From an uncultured Collinsella sp. (GTDB lineage Bacteria; Actinomycetota; Coriobacteriia; Coriobacteriales; Coriobacteriaceae), in NCBI GenBank assembly GCA_900542175.1, contig UQNC01000023.1:1-31659 (forward strand): a stretch of DNA of 31,659 nt, read 5' to 3'. The position numbers and the translations under genes were made by a program. Within the stretch, counting starts at the first letter, position 1. The number at the start of each line of letters is the position of its first letter. Of this stretch, positions 23,763 to 31,638 are shown in pieces. The notes beneath the pieces were generated by a model. The model was given only the letters and a program-made list of their open reading frames with translations. It searched no databases and was not told the origin of the DNA.

Positions 23763-23823
23763 GAGTAGTCATTTAAGAACGTCCCCAATGACTACTCATT
23801 TATGTCTGTCCCCAATGACTACC
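23763..23823. repeat. GTCCCCAATGACTAC direct repeats with an 11-bp inverted repeat
   Basis: CGTCCCCAATGACTACT (23780-23796) and TGTCCCCAATGACTACC (23807-23823) are near-identical direct repeats. GAGTAGTCATT (23763-23773) pairs with AATGACTACTC (23787-23797). The second AATGACTACC is the left edge of structured element copy 2. Confidence 0.8.
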
Positions 23824-23996
23824 AAGGCAACGCCGATGTTTTGGCAACGACAGCGAAAACCCGCCAGAGCGAGCAAGGTGCCTTGAAACGAGGCGGCATT
23901 GATCTTTCGATCATGCCGCCGAAGTTGAAAGGCAGATTGCCGCTCTGGCGGGTTTGCAGCGCCGAGCCGTTACGCGGGTTGGTAAACCCGCGTAAC
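23814..23996. repeat. Structured intergenic element, copy 2
   Basis: It starts AATGACTACCA and GGCAACGCCG like copy 1. The long arm has 23857-23871 pairing with 23941-23955, a bulged A23872, GCAA/TTGC, then TGCCTT/AAGGCA (23879-23884 with 23929-23934), 23892-23899 pairing with 23913-23920, a bulged T23900, GATC/GATC and loop TTTC. The last hairpin is 23969-23980 with 23985-23996, loop GGTA. The distance from the left edge to the long arm is 43 nt in both copies. The right end overlaps the pyrE TAG stop codon. Confidence 0.8.
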
Positions 23997-24679
23997 TACT
24001 CCCGAGCTCCGTACTGCTCGTAGTAGGCGTCGATAGCGGTCTTGAGCTCGTCGTCGATGACGACTTTGCCGTCGATCTCGTGGTTGTAGAGGGTCTCGAC
24101 GACCTCGGCCATGGAGACGATGCTCGCGACGGGGAAACCGTACTTGGCCTCGATCTCCTTCTGCGCGGTGGTCACGCCACCCTTGCCGACCTCCATGCGG
24201 TTGAGGGACACGATGAGGCCCTTGATCTCGACATCGGCAGCAGCCTTGACCTTGGGATAGGTCTCGTCGATGGACTTACCGCTGGTAGTGACGTCCTCGA
24301 CCATGACCACGCGGTCGCCGTCCTGGGGCTCGTAGCCCAGCAGGTTGCCCTTGTCGGCGCCGTGGTCCTTGGCCTCCTTGCGATCGCAGCAGTACTTGAC
24401 CTCCTTGCCGTACAGCTCGTGGTAGGCAATTGCGGTCACGACGGCCAGCGGAATACCCTTGTAGGCCGGTCCAAACAGCACGTCAAAGTCGTCGCCAAAG
24501 TTATCGTGGATGGCCTGGGCGTAATACTCGCCCAGCTTCTTGAGCTGGTAGCCCGTCACATAGGCGCCGGCGTTCATAAAGAACGGGGACTGACGGCCGC
24601 TCTTGAGCGTAAAGCTGCCGAATTTAAGAACGTCGGACTCAACCATGAACTTGATGAACTCTTGCTTGTAAGCCTCCAT
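23996..24679 (-). CDS. pyrE: Orotate phosphoribosyltransferase
   Basis: 227 residues. It converts orotate plus PRPP to OMP in pyrimidine synthesis. Seen: FGSFTLKSGRQSPFFMNAG at the N-terminus, the hood-loop region YCCDRKEAKDHG, and the PRPP-binding motif VVMVEDVTTSGKS. Length is typical. The ATG at 24679 follows AGGAG; the frame is open upstream but without a site. It is alone, with no other pyr gene beside it, and its stop codon coincides with the edge of structured element copy 2, which probably lies in its 3' untranslated region. Confidence 0.96.
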   Translation of the reverse strand: MEAYKQEFIKFMVESDVLKFGSFTLKSGRQSPFFMNAGAYVTGYQLKKLGEYYAQAIHDNFGDDFDVLFGPAYKGIPLAVVTAIAYHELYGKEVKYCCDRKEAKDHGADKGNLLGYEPQDGDRVVMVEDVTTSGKSIDETYPKVKAAADVEIKGLIVSLNRMEVGKGGVTTAQKEIEAKYGFPVASIVSMAEVVETLYNHEIDGKVVIDDELKTAIDAYYEQYGARE

Positions 24680-24808
24680 GCGGGCTCCTCTCGTAATCGC
24701 GTACGTGCCTTCCAGTTTAGCGCAGGCAGGGCGCGTTGCGGGCGCGCTTTGGGGCCTCGGCATTCTGTAAAGGCTTTGTCAAGGGCAATGGTTTTCCAAA
24801 CATTGGGG

Positions 24809-24837
24809 TTGACACGGCAAACCCCCTCATCAAGAAT
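24809..24837 (+). promoter_or_regulatory. Promoter toward mgtA and its leader frame
   Basis: TTGACA (24809-24814), 17-bp spacer, AAGAAT (24832-24837). It is the best sigma70-like match in the 435-bp gap between pyrE and mgtA and points at mgtA, implying a 5' leader of about 270 nt. Confidence 0.6.
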
Positions 24838-24903
24838 ACGGGCGGATTGTAACGGGTACGAGATACCCAAAGCGCGCCGCGCCCGGCCTTAAGGAGGTGT
24901 GCC

Positions 24904-24975
24904 ATGGAAGGCAGTCATAGTCGAAAAACCTGCATGTCGCCCTCGGCACGCCGCGAGGATTCCGCGCACGCATAA
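24904..24975 (+). CDS. Possible 23-residue leader peptide upstream of mgtA
   Basis: ATG at 24904 is preceded by AAGGAGG at ideal spacing (24891-24897), and the frame runs MEGSHSRKTCMSPSARREDS and AHA to a TAA at 24973-24975. It lies about 60 nt after a good promoter and before a 14-bp hairpin (24997-25032) and mgtA (25115). In enteric bacteria mgtA is preceded by a regulatory leader peptide; by analogy this could be one, but the sequence is not similar and is not proline-rich. It could also be a chance frame. Confidence 0.4.
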   Translation: MEGSHSRKTCMSPSARREDSAHA

Positions 24976-24996
24976 GCGCCAACAGCCGATCGTCAA

Positions 24997-25032
24997 AACC
25001 ACCACAAAGGTGCCTGTCCCTTTGTGGTGGTT
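24997..25032. repeat. CCACCACAAAGG hairpin repeat, copy A
   Basis: AACCACCACAAAGG (24997-25010), loop TGCCTGTC, and its perfect complement (25019-25032). It lies in the mgtA leader between the small frame and the ATPase gene. Copies B (27908-27943) and C (31639 to window end) share the stem. Confidence 0.85.
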
Positions 25033-25114
25033 CGAAAGCATGACGTGAGCGACATCTAGGTTTTTTGAAGCACATACGACACGTACGCTAACTCCCTTCA
25101 ACAAGGAGGACCCT

Positions 25115-27874
25115 ATGCTGATGCTCAAAACCGCCACGGTACTCGAAGCCATCTCCAAGCGCCGCCGCACGGCGCGCCCCGCCGCTCATACCGGCATGTC
25201 CAAGAACACCATATTCGCCGCCACCCATAGCGCCGAGGATGCCCTCGTGCTGCTCGACGCCACAGCCGACGGCCTCACCGCCGAGCACGCCGCCGAGCGC
25301 CTGAGCGCCGTCGGCCCCAACACCATCGAAGCGCCGACCAAGACGCTCGCCCGCCGCATCGCCGACGCGTTCGTCGATCCCTTCGCTGGCATCCTCGCCG
25401 CCCTCGCACTGGTCTCGCTCTACATCGACGTGCTCGCCGTGCCCGAGCTGCAGCGTGACCCCTCCACGGTCATCGTCATCGGCATCATGCTGCTGGTATC
25501 GGGCGGCATGAAGTTTATCCAGGAAGCCCGCAGCGGCAATGCGGCCGAGGCCCTTAAGGACCTGGTCTCCAGCACCTGCTGTGCCCTGCGCGACGGCGAG
25601 CGCGTCGAGATCCCCTTCGACGAGCTCGTCCCCGGCGATGTAATCCGCCTCTCTGCCGGCGACATGGTGCCGGCAGATGCCCGCATCATCACCGCGCGCG
25701 ACCTGTTTGTGATCGAGTCCGCACTCACCGGCGAGAGCGAGGCCGTCGAGAAGACCGCTGCCGCCGCGGGTGCCGACAGCTCCGCGCTACCACTCTCTGC
25801 CTGCAAGAACATCGTCTTTACCGGCACCTCCGTGCAAAACGGCACCGCCATGGCGCTTGTCGTTGCCACCGGCTCGGACACCTACCTGGGCGGCATCGCC
25901 AAGATGCTCAACGGACGCGGCGAGAAGAGCGCGTTTGACCGCGGCGTCTCGAGCGTCTCCATGCTGCTCGTGCGCCTCATGCTCGTTATGGCGCCGGCGG
26001 TCTTTGCCATCAACGCCGCCACCAAGGGCAACGTCATCGACGCGCTGCTGTTCGCCACGAGCGTGGCCGTGGGCATCACGCCGCAGATGCTTCCCGTCAT
26101 CGTGACCACGAGCCTGTCGCAGGGCGCCAAGGACCTCGCCCGCCGCCAGGTTATCGTCAAGGAGCTGCCGGCGATCCAAAACCTCGGCGCGATGGACGTC
26201 CTGTGCTGCGACAAGACCGGCACCCTCACCGAAGACCGCATCGTGCTCGAGCGCTACCTCAACACCGACGGCAACGAGGATGCGCGCGTGCTGCGCCATG
26301 CGTTTTTGAACAGCTTCTTCCAGACCGGCCTCAAAAACCTTATCGACCTGGCCGTCATCGACCGTGCCGATGTGACGCCCTCGACCGTCGTGCCCGATTC
26401 TATGCTGGGCCAGAGCCTGCGCGACCGCTATACCAAGGTCGACGAGGTGCCCTTCGATTTCTCGCGCCGCCGCCTGAGCGTAGTTGTCGCCGACGCCCAG
26501 GGCAAAACCCAGATGGTCACCAAGGGAGCTGCCGAGGAAATGCTCGAGATCTGCTCCTTTGTCGAGGTCGATGGCGCCGCCCAGCCGCTTACCGAAGATA
26601 AGCTCGCCCAGATTCGCAAGCAGGTCGCCGGGCTCAACGCCGAGGGCCTGCGCGTGATTGCCGTGGCGCAGAAAACCAATCCGCGCTGCGTGGGCGAGTT
26701 TGGCATTGCCGACGAATGCGACATGGTGTTGATGGGCTTTTTGGCCTTCCTCGATCCGCCCAAGGCGAGTGCCGCGGGCGCCGTCGCCACGCTCGAGGCC
26801 AAGGGTGTGGCGGTCAAGGTCCTGACCGGCGACAACGACCGCGTCGCCGCCACCGTCTGCGAACAGATCGGTATCGACGCGAGCAACGTCTTGCTCGGCT
26901 CCGAGATCGATGCGCTCGATGACGCCGAACTTGCCGAGCGCGCCGAGAACACCCACCTCTTCGCCAAGCTCTCGCCTCTGCAGAAGGCGCGCCTGGTGCG
27001 CGTCATGCGCGAGCTGCTCGGTCACACCGTGGGCTTTATGGGTGACGGCATCAACGACGCCGCCGCCATGCGCGCGAGCGACTGCGGCATCTCGGTCGAC
27101 TCCGCCGTCGACATCGCCAAGGAATCCGCCGATATCATCTTGCTCCAGAAGGACCTGGGCGTGCTCAAGCGCGGCATCATCGAAGGCCGCCGCACCTACG
27201 GCAACCTACTCAAGTACCTCAAGACCACGGTGAGCTCCAACTTTGGCAACGTGCTATCCGTGACCGTCGCGAGCCTGTTCTTGCCGTTCTTGCCCATGAG
27301 CGCTCTGCAGCTGGTGCTGCTGTCGCTGGTCTACGAGATCGTGTGCATCGCGCTGCCGTGGGACACCGTCGATGACGCCTGGACTGCCCGTCCGCGCGCC
27401 TGGGATGCCGCGTCCATTAAGGGCTTTATGCTCGAGTTGGGTCCCGTGAGCTCACTGTTTGATATCGTGACTTTCGCCGCGCTCTTCTTTGTGGTGTGCC
27501 CCGCCGCCGTGGGCGCGAGCTGGGCCGAGCTTGCCGCTGTAGGCGACGTCGCAGGCATGGCGGCCTTTACGGCGCTCTTCCAGAGCGGTTGGTTTGTCGA
27601 GTCCATGTGGTCGCAGACGCTCGTGGTCCACATGCTGCGCTCCCCGCGCCTGCCACGCCCGCGCGACCACGCCGCGCCCGCGCTGTGCCTCCTCACCGTG
27701 CTGGGCCTGGTGCTCGTCACCTGGCTGCCGGCAAGCCCCATCGCCGATGCGCTGGGTCTCATGCCGCTGCCGCCAATCTTCTTCGCGCTGCTCATCGGCA
27801 TTGTCGCCGCCTACATCGCGCTCACCCAACTGGCCAAGCGCCGCTACATCGCCCGCCACGGTGAGCTGCTTTAG
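25115..27874 (+). CDS. mgtA: Mg2+-importing P-type ATPase
   Basis: 919 residues, a P3-type (MgtA/MgtB) ATPase that takes up Mg2+ at the cytoplasmic membrane. Motifs in order: actuator LTGES with PGDVIRLSAGDMVPADARII, phosphorylation site DKTGTLTEDR with Asp366, nucleotide-binding KGAAEEML, hinge VLTGDNDRVA, and GFMGDGINDAAAMR (near 640-650). About ten membrane helices are suggested by hydrophobic runs near 80-145, 285-350 and in the C-terminal 210 residues. AAGGAGG precedes the ATG. It carries an N-terminal Arg/Lys-rich cytosolic stretch (residues 14-21). Ends 34 bp before a strong bidirectional hairpin. No classical M-box sequence was recognised upstream. Confidence 0.95.
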   Translation: MLMLKTATVLEAISKRRRTARPAAHTGMSKNTIFAATHSAEDALVLLDATADGLTAEHAAERLSAVGPNTIEAPTKTLARRIADAFVDPFAGILAALALVSLYIDVLAVPELQRDPSTVIVIGIMLLVSGGMKFIQEARSGNAAEALKDLVSSTCCALRDGERVEIPFDELVPGDVIRLSAGDMVPADARIITARDLFVIESALTGESEAVEKTAAAAGADSSALPLSACKNIVFTGTSVQNGTAMALVVATGSDTYLGGIAKMLNGRGEKSAFDRGVSSVSMLLVRLMLVMAPAVFAINAATKGNVIDALLFATSVAVGITPQMLPVIVTTSLSQGAKDLARRQVIVKELPAIQNLGAMDVLCCDKTGTLTEDRIVLERYLNTDGNEDARVLRHAFLNSFFQTGLKNLIDLAVIDRADVTPSTVVPDSMLGQSLRDRYTKVDEVPFDFSRRRLSVVVADAQGKTQMVTKGAAEEMLEICSFVEVDGAAQPLTEDKLAQIRKQVAGLNAEGLRVIAVAQKTNPRCVGEFGIADECDMVLMGFLAFLDPPKASAAGAVATLEAKGVAVKVLTGDNDRVAATVCEQIGIDASNVLLGSEIDALDDAELAERAENTHLFAKLSPLQKARLVRVMRELLGHTVGFMGDGINDAAAMRASDCGISVDSAVDIAKESADIILLQKDLGVLKRGIIEGRRTYGNLLKYLKTTVSSNFGNVLSVTVASLFLPFLPMSALQLVLLSLVYEIVCIALPWDTVDDAWTARPRAWDAASIKGFMLELGPVSSLFDIVTFAALFFVVCPAAVGASWAELAAVGDVAGMAAFTALFQSGWFVESMWSQTLVVHMLRSPRLPRPRDHAAPALCLLTVLGLVLVTWLPASPIADALGLMPLPPIFFALLIGIVAAYIALTQLAKRRYIARHGELL

Positions 27875-27907
27875 CACGGTGAGCCGCCACAGTAGACAGC
27901 CCAAGGG

Positions 27908-27943
27908 CAAAACCACCACAAAGTCCCCTTTGTGGTGGTTTTG
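27908..27943. terminator. CCACCACAAAG hairpin, copy B, bidirectional terminator
   Basis: A perfect 16-bp stem (27908-27923 with 27928-27943) with loop TCCC. TTTT lies in the 3' arm on each strand, so it can terminate mgtA (plus) and the lipoprotein gene (minus). It is the best-formed of three copies of this repeat. Confidence 0.7.
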
Positions 27944-27948
27944 GTGCG

Positions 27949-28635
27949 CTACGAGGCATTGGTCAGGCGGCTCCAGAGTTCGTCAATATCGATTTGGTCG
28001 CCGCCGCTCAGATAACCGGTGTGAATAAAAGATTCACTATAGATATAGATGTCATGCGCGCTGTCGCCATCATCTTCGGTGTCGTAGGCCGAAATCACGT
28101 AACGGCTGCCGTCGAGCGCCTTGACCAGCCAATACACGGAATCGTCGATTGTGCACTTCTCCTGCACTATCGCTGCATCGCCGATTGCGCCGGTGAGCGC
28201 ACGATTGCCCGTCGTATAGCCGCCCACCGAGAGCAAAATCGCCACGCTATCGTCTCCGCCGCCCGGCTCAAGTTCCTCGTACTCGGACTCCGAAAGCGGT
28301 ATCGCGCTGTTCGCAAGTTCGTCCACGTCATCCGAAATCTTAGAAAAGGTAAAAGCGAAAAGTCCCGCGTCATCGGCGGCACCGTAGCCCACGCTCTCGC
28401 CTTGCCACTCATAGTTTTGATGCTTGAGCAGGCGCACCAGGTCGGCGCCGTCCAAGTTGATCGCAGCATAGACCGTCACGTTGGCGTTGTCGTCTACACA
28501 GGCGGCGTCCGCCGTGGTCGCCTTCTTGGCACCGCCCGCGCCGCCCAATCCGCCCGAGCAGCCAGCCAGCGCACAAGCCAGCGCACCCGCGCCTGCCACA
28601 AAGGCCGCACGGTTCATCGTCACTTCATTCATCAT
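27949..28635 (-). CDS. Lipoprotein, member of a paralogous pair
   Basis: 228 residues with signal peptide and lipobox LAGC (ending near residue 26), followed by a Gly-rich linker. I do not recognise the family. The mature domain has an alpha/beta pattern with LVRLLKHQNYEWQGESVGYG, VAILLSVGGYT and WLVKALDGSRYVISAYDTED, and ends QIDIDELWSRLTNAS. These align in order with the neighbouring lipoprotein at 28671-29429 (QGYTWQ, FTLQLSGYS, WIACVYGSNMARHVAMASPM, TIDEFW), so they are diverged tandem duplicates. GAGGAACGAAC precedes the ATG. Last gene of a minus-strand cluster; the gap to its neighbour is 35 bp. Confidence 0.8.
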   Translation of the reverse strand: MMNEVTMNRAAFVAGAGALACALAGCSGGLGGAGGAKKATTADAACVDDNANVTVYAAINLDGADLVRLLKHQNYEWQGESVGYGAADDAGLFAFTFSKISDDVDELANSAIPLSESEYEELEPGGGDDSVAILLSVGGYTTGNRALTGAIGDAAIVQEKCTIDDSVYWLVKALDGSRYVISAYDTEDDGDSAHDIYIYSESFIHTGYLSGGDQIDIDELWSRLTNAS

Positions 28636-28670
28636 GTTCGTTCCTCGCTATGGTATTGGCCACGTCGCAC

Positions 28671-29429
28671 CTAGCCGAGCGCGCGTCCAGTCTTTTCCTG
28701 CCAAAACTCGTCTATCGTCGGAGCACCGCCGCCCTGGGTAAACCTACCGGTCTTGATAGCCTCCTCGGTAATGAGATCCAAGCGGTAGTCACCGTTTTCC
28801 ATCGGACTCGCCATGGCAACGTGCCGCGCCATGTTGGAACCGTATACGCACGCGATCCATGAGCCCGAAGTAATCTGCGCCCGGTCCTCGACCGGCACGG
28901 AAAAGCCCGCGATAACATCCTCGCAGCTCGAATAGCCCGAAAGTTGCAGCGTGAACATCACGGTGCTTCCGGTGCCGCCCTTGTCGAGCTTTCCGATTTC
29001 GTCCTCGCCGAGCCATTCGGTCGCGCCGTCCTTGCTGATATTGCAGACGCTGAGCACGTGTCCCGCCTCGTCCTCGTACATCTCGAGCGCGTCTTGCCAG
29101 GTATAGCCCTGCTGCGAGGCAAACTCCTGCAACTGCCAGCCCTTAAGCTCGAGGAGCGCCGCGATGCTGATGTTGCGGTGCGCATCCCAGCAATCATCCG
29201 ACCACGTATCGAACGCATCCGCCGAGCCGCTGTCCGCGCCCGGGCCGCGGTCCGCGTCGCCGGAATCGCCCGACGTCGCACCCGCGTCCATCTTGTCCTT
29301 TACCGGGCGGTCGTCGTTAAAACCCGTCGCATCCTGCGTCCGCTGTCCGCCGCACCCCACAAGCGTCAGCAGCGCCGTTCCCGCCGCCGCGACAAATGCC
29401 GTGCGCGAAAGTACCGTCTCCCTCATCAT
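28671..29429 (-). CDS. Lipoprotein, member of a paralogous pair
   Basis: 253 residues from the ATG at 29429 (AAAGGA upstream; the next codon is also ATG). The signal peptide has SRTAFVAAAGTALLTLVGC with lipobox LVGC and only one Arg, so it is Sec rather than clear Tat. A 50-residue Asp/Gly-rich linker follows, then a domain homologous to the 27949-28635 protein: ALLELKGWQLQEFASQQGYT, then TVMFTLQLSGYSS, then HVAMASPMENGDYRLD, ending PTIDEFWQEKTGRALG. Function unknown. Probably co-transcribed with its paralogue and the upstream zinc-ribbon protein gene (73-bp gap). Confidence 0.8.
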   Translation of the reverse strand: MMRETVLSRTAFVAAAGTALLTLVGCGGQRTQDATGFNDDRPVKDKMDAGATSGDSGDADRGPGADSGSADAFDTWSDDCWDAHRNISIAALLELKGWQLQEFASQQGYTWQDALEMYEDEAGHVLSVCNISKDGATEWLGEDEIGKLDKGGTGSTVMFTLQLSGYSSCEDVIAGFSVPVEDRAQITSGSWIACVYGSNMARHVAMASPMENGDYRLDLITEEAIKTGRFTQGGGAPTIDEFWQEKTGRALG

Positions 29430-29502
29430 TGTTCCTTTCCCGTTCTTTATCACCATGCCGAGAAACACACCCGGCATCGATTCACACATAACCCGCCTCA
29501 CG

Positions 29503-31062
29503 CTATTGACGAGGCAGCTCCGTCCAGCCAAAACCGGGTTCAAAACCATCGCGTGTACCGATCACATCGCCCGAACCGTTGACCCAGGCCTGGTCGGCCA
29601 TCACCGAGACCTCGACATCGGTGCCGTCGGGTCTGGCGTAATGGTTGACCCCGCGAATGGCATCGGAATACGAGGCGGCGCCCGTCCCCACGCCCGCGCT
29701 GGAATAATTGGCGGCGCTGGCAGCCATATTCGCGGCGTGCTGACGGTCGCTGCGATCGAACCACGCCTGCTGGTAGCTGTCGAACGCCGCCTGTTGCGAG
29801 GCATGCATCTGTTGCCAGGCTGCAAACTGCTGTTGCTGCTGGGCAATGTTCATCTGCGTGCGTTGGCGCTGCTCAAGCACCATCTGTTGCTTTTGAGCTG
29901 ACGCCTCGCGTGCAATCGCCGGATTGAGCCGCAGAGTCGACGCCATTGATGCAAGCGCCGTGGAGGCCGCCTCTTCCAGGCGACCTTCTGGCACAACCAA
30001 ACAGAAGCTGTCCCTGATACGCCACTGCAGCAGGTCGGCCGCACCCAGCTCGAACGACGCTCCGTCCGGGCAACCGCCTCGACCCGTGGGCTGTTCTTGC
30101 GCGACGCCCCGTCCCGCCGCTGCCGCCGCCTTGCGCTCGCGCAGGCGCTTGCCCAAAACACCGCCGATCAGCCCACTCGAAAGGCTCGCGCCCAGCAGCG
30201 CCTCGGCCCCAGCGGCAACACCTTTGCCCATAGAACCCGCGACGCCTCCGATTGAAAACATATAGCCCTCGACTTTGGCCGCCACCGCGAGCTCGGTGGG
30301 CACCGGAGCGCCCGTGAGCCGATATCGACGCATGCGGCACTCATAGACCACATCACCCGGTTCCATCGAAAAGCCCTGGATTGCAAAGTCGTTTGCCGCC
30401 TCGCGCTTTACGCGGGCACGCTCGCGCTCGATATCGACCGCCGCGCTCGATGGGTACGGTTGCTCGGCAACAACCTCTGCCCGCGCGCCCAGCCGTGCTG
30501 CACAGGCCTGAGCCAGTTCGTCGCAAGCTGCCTCCACGTGCACAAACACCTTGCGTTCGGTTTGCGTGGGGATACGCTTGGCAACGGCGCCCGCATCCAC
30601 GTAGCAGAGCTCGGAGCGGTACATAATCCGCTCACCCATCGGACCCGCCGCCGTCACGCCAACCGAAATCGGGCAGTCGAAACTGCCGCTGCGCTCAAGA
30701 TGCGCTTCTTCGATATGCCAGCCCCGCGGCAGCACCACCTGCGCGAGTGCCTGGCCGCCAGAGGTATCGCATGCGGCATGAAGCTCAAGGTCACCGATGT
30801 GAGGCGCATCCGTCGTGGCTGCGTCACGAGACGACGCGACGCCGGCAGTCTCCACCGGCGCATCGGCCGGCGCGTCCACACTCGGGTCGCCGCCTTCGTC
30901 CGCATCGTCATCGGCAGTCGCCCCATCTGTAGCCCCCACGGCGCCCGAGTAGCCCACAACGCCCTCAAGTCTGACGCCGCACCCCGGGCAAAATCGCACC
31001 GGCACGCCGGCGACCCGAGGCAGCTGCGCCCCGCACGCCGGGCAGAATCTCAAGTCACTCAT
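29503..31062 (-). CDS. Zinc-ribbon, glycine-zipper and Gln-rich protein of unknown function
   Basis: 519 residues from the ATG at 31062; upstream ATGs exist but this gives the clean zinc ribbon. N-terminus: Cys7/Cys10 (CPACG) and Cys25/Cys28 (CPGCG), a zinc ribbon. Residues about 35-85 are an acidic Ala/Asp/Val linker. A middle domain of about 180 residues follows with no family I know. A Gly/Ala-rich segment near 265-300 (SIGGVAGSMGKGVAAGAEAL, GLIGGVLGKRL) could be a membrane-inserting glycine zipper. A Gln-rich coiled region near 385-430 (MNIAQQQQQFAAWQQMHASQ) and a C-terminal small beta domain ending FGWTELPRQ complete it. It resembles bacterial zinc-ribbon proteins linked to membrane or stress functions only in layout. 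Confidence 0.75.
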   Translation of the reverse strand: MSDLRFCPACGAQLPRVAGVPVRFCPGCGVRLEGVVGYSGAVGATDGATADDDADEGGDPSVDAPADAPVETAGVASSRDAATTDAPHIGDLELHAACDTSGGQALAQVVLPRGWHIEEAHLERSGSFDCPISVGVTAAGPMGERIMYRSELCYVDAGAVAKRIPTQTERKVFVHVEAACDELAQACAARLGARAEVVAEQPYPSSAAVDIERERARVKREAANDFAIQGFSMEPGDVVYECRMRRYRLTGAPVPTELAVAAKVEGYMFSIGGVAGSMGKGVAAGAEALLGASLSSGLIGGVLGKRLRERKAAAAAGRGVAQEQPTGRGGCPDGASFELGAADLLQWRIRDSFCLVVPEGRLEEAASTALASMASTLRLNPAIAREASAQKQQMVLEQRQRTQMNIAQQQQQFAAWQQMHASQQAAFDSYQQAWFDRSDRQHAANMAASAANYSSAGVGTGAASYSDAIRGVNHYARPDGTDVEVSVMADQAWVNGSGDVIGTRDGFEPGFGWTELPRQ

Positions 31063-31082
31063 CCCGTACATCCCTAATTTCG

Positions 31083-31532
31083 TTAGCTGTTTTTGATTGC
31101 GGCAAGCTGCCGCCATAACTCATCGGCACCGTTAAGTCGATACGCCGTCTTATCGAGCACGATGTTTTTGCCCTCAAGTTCTACCGATTGCTCCGAGCCA
31201 TCCGCATAGACAAAGACGAGCGTTCGGCCGGCATCGCTCGTCCGCTCATCCACCGCATCCCCCACGGTGCAGCCATCGAGCGCGGCAAAAGTCGATGCGA
31301 CCAGTTCGGCATCGTCGGTCTCATAGGCCGTCCGCGCCTCCCCGTCCTCGATAAGCTTGACCGCCACCGGAACGACAGCGCAATCGTTGAGCGACACTTG
31401 CGCGGCAGTCTTTCCCTGAGCGCCATGGTCGCCGGCAACGTAAACTCGCATGAGTGTCACCGCCGCGGCAAAGACCACCACGGCGATAAGCGCGCCCGCA
31501 ATTTTATTAGACGCGCAACCCCGAGACGCCAT
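31083..31532 (-). CDS. Single-pass membrane or secreted protein of unknown function
   Basis: 149 residues. One hydrophobic helix at about 11-31 (IAGALIAVVVFAAAVTLMRV) with no lipobox suggests a signal anchor. The outside domain has a beta-rich end, RTLVFVYADGSEQSVELEG and KTAYRLNGADELWRQL. The C-terminal (A/I)DE(L/F)W tail is shared with both downstream lipoproteins. GGAGGGGG precedes the ATG at 31532. First gene of the 31532-27949 cluster; 20 bp separate its stop from the zinc-ribbon gene start. Confidence 0.75.
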   Translation of the reverse strand: MASRGCASNKIAGALIAVVVFAAAVTLMRVYVAGDHGAQGKTAAQVSLNDCAVVPVAVKLIEDGEARTAYETDDAELVASTFAALDGCTVGDAVDERTSDAGRTLVFVYADGSEQSVELEGKNIVLDKTAYRLNGADELWRQLAAIKNS

Positions 31533-31638
31533 AGGTGCACCCCCTCCGTTCTGCTCTGCTCAGCATCACATTCATATGCCTTTGAGCACCAAAACGGCAG
31601 GTGACAAATGTCTCATATTCATATTTTTGCAGGTAAAA

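Larger units (their letters stand above)
23628..23993. other. Gene-free intergenic stretch with repeats
   Basis: Between the XRE gene start and the pyrE stop there is no supported coding region. It holds an ACGAGCGCGGAT repeat, a GTCCCCAATGACTAC cluster and structured element copy 2, listed separately. The first 100 bases, which should carry the XRE promoter, show no clear -35/-10 pair. Confidence 0.75.

Noticed and set aside
24838..25114. M-box magnesium riboswitch before mgtA
   Set aside because: I could not find the conserved M-box segments in the leader; only a simple hairpin and a short frame are visible.
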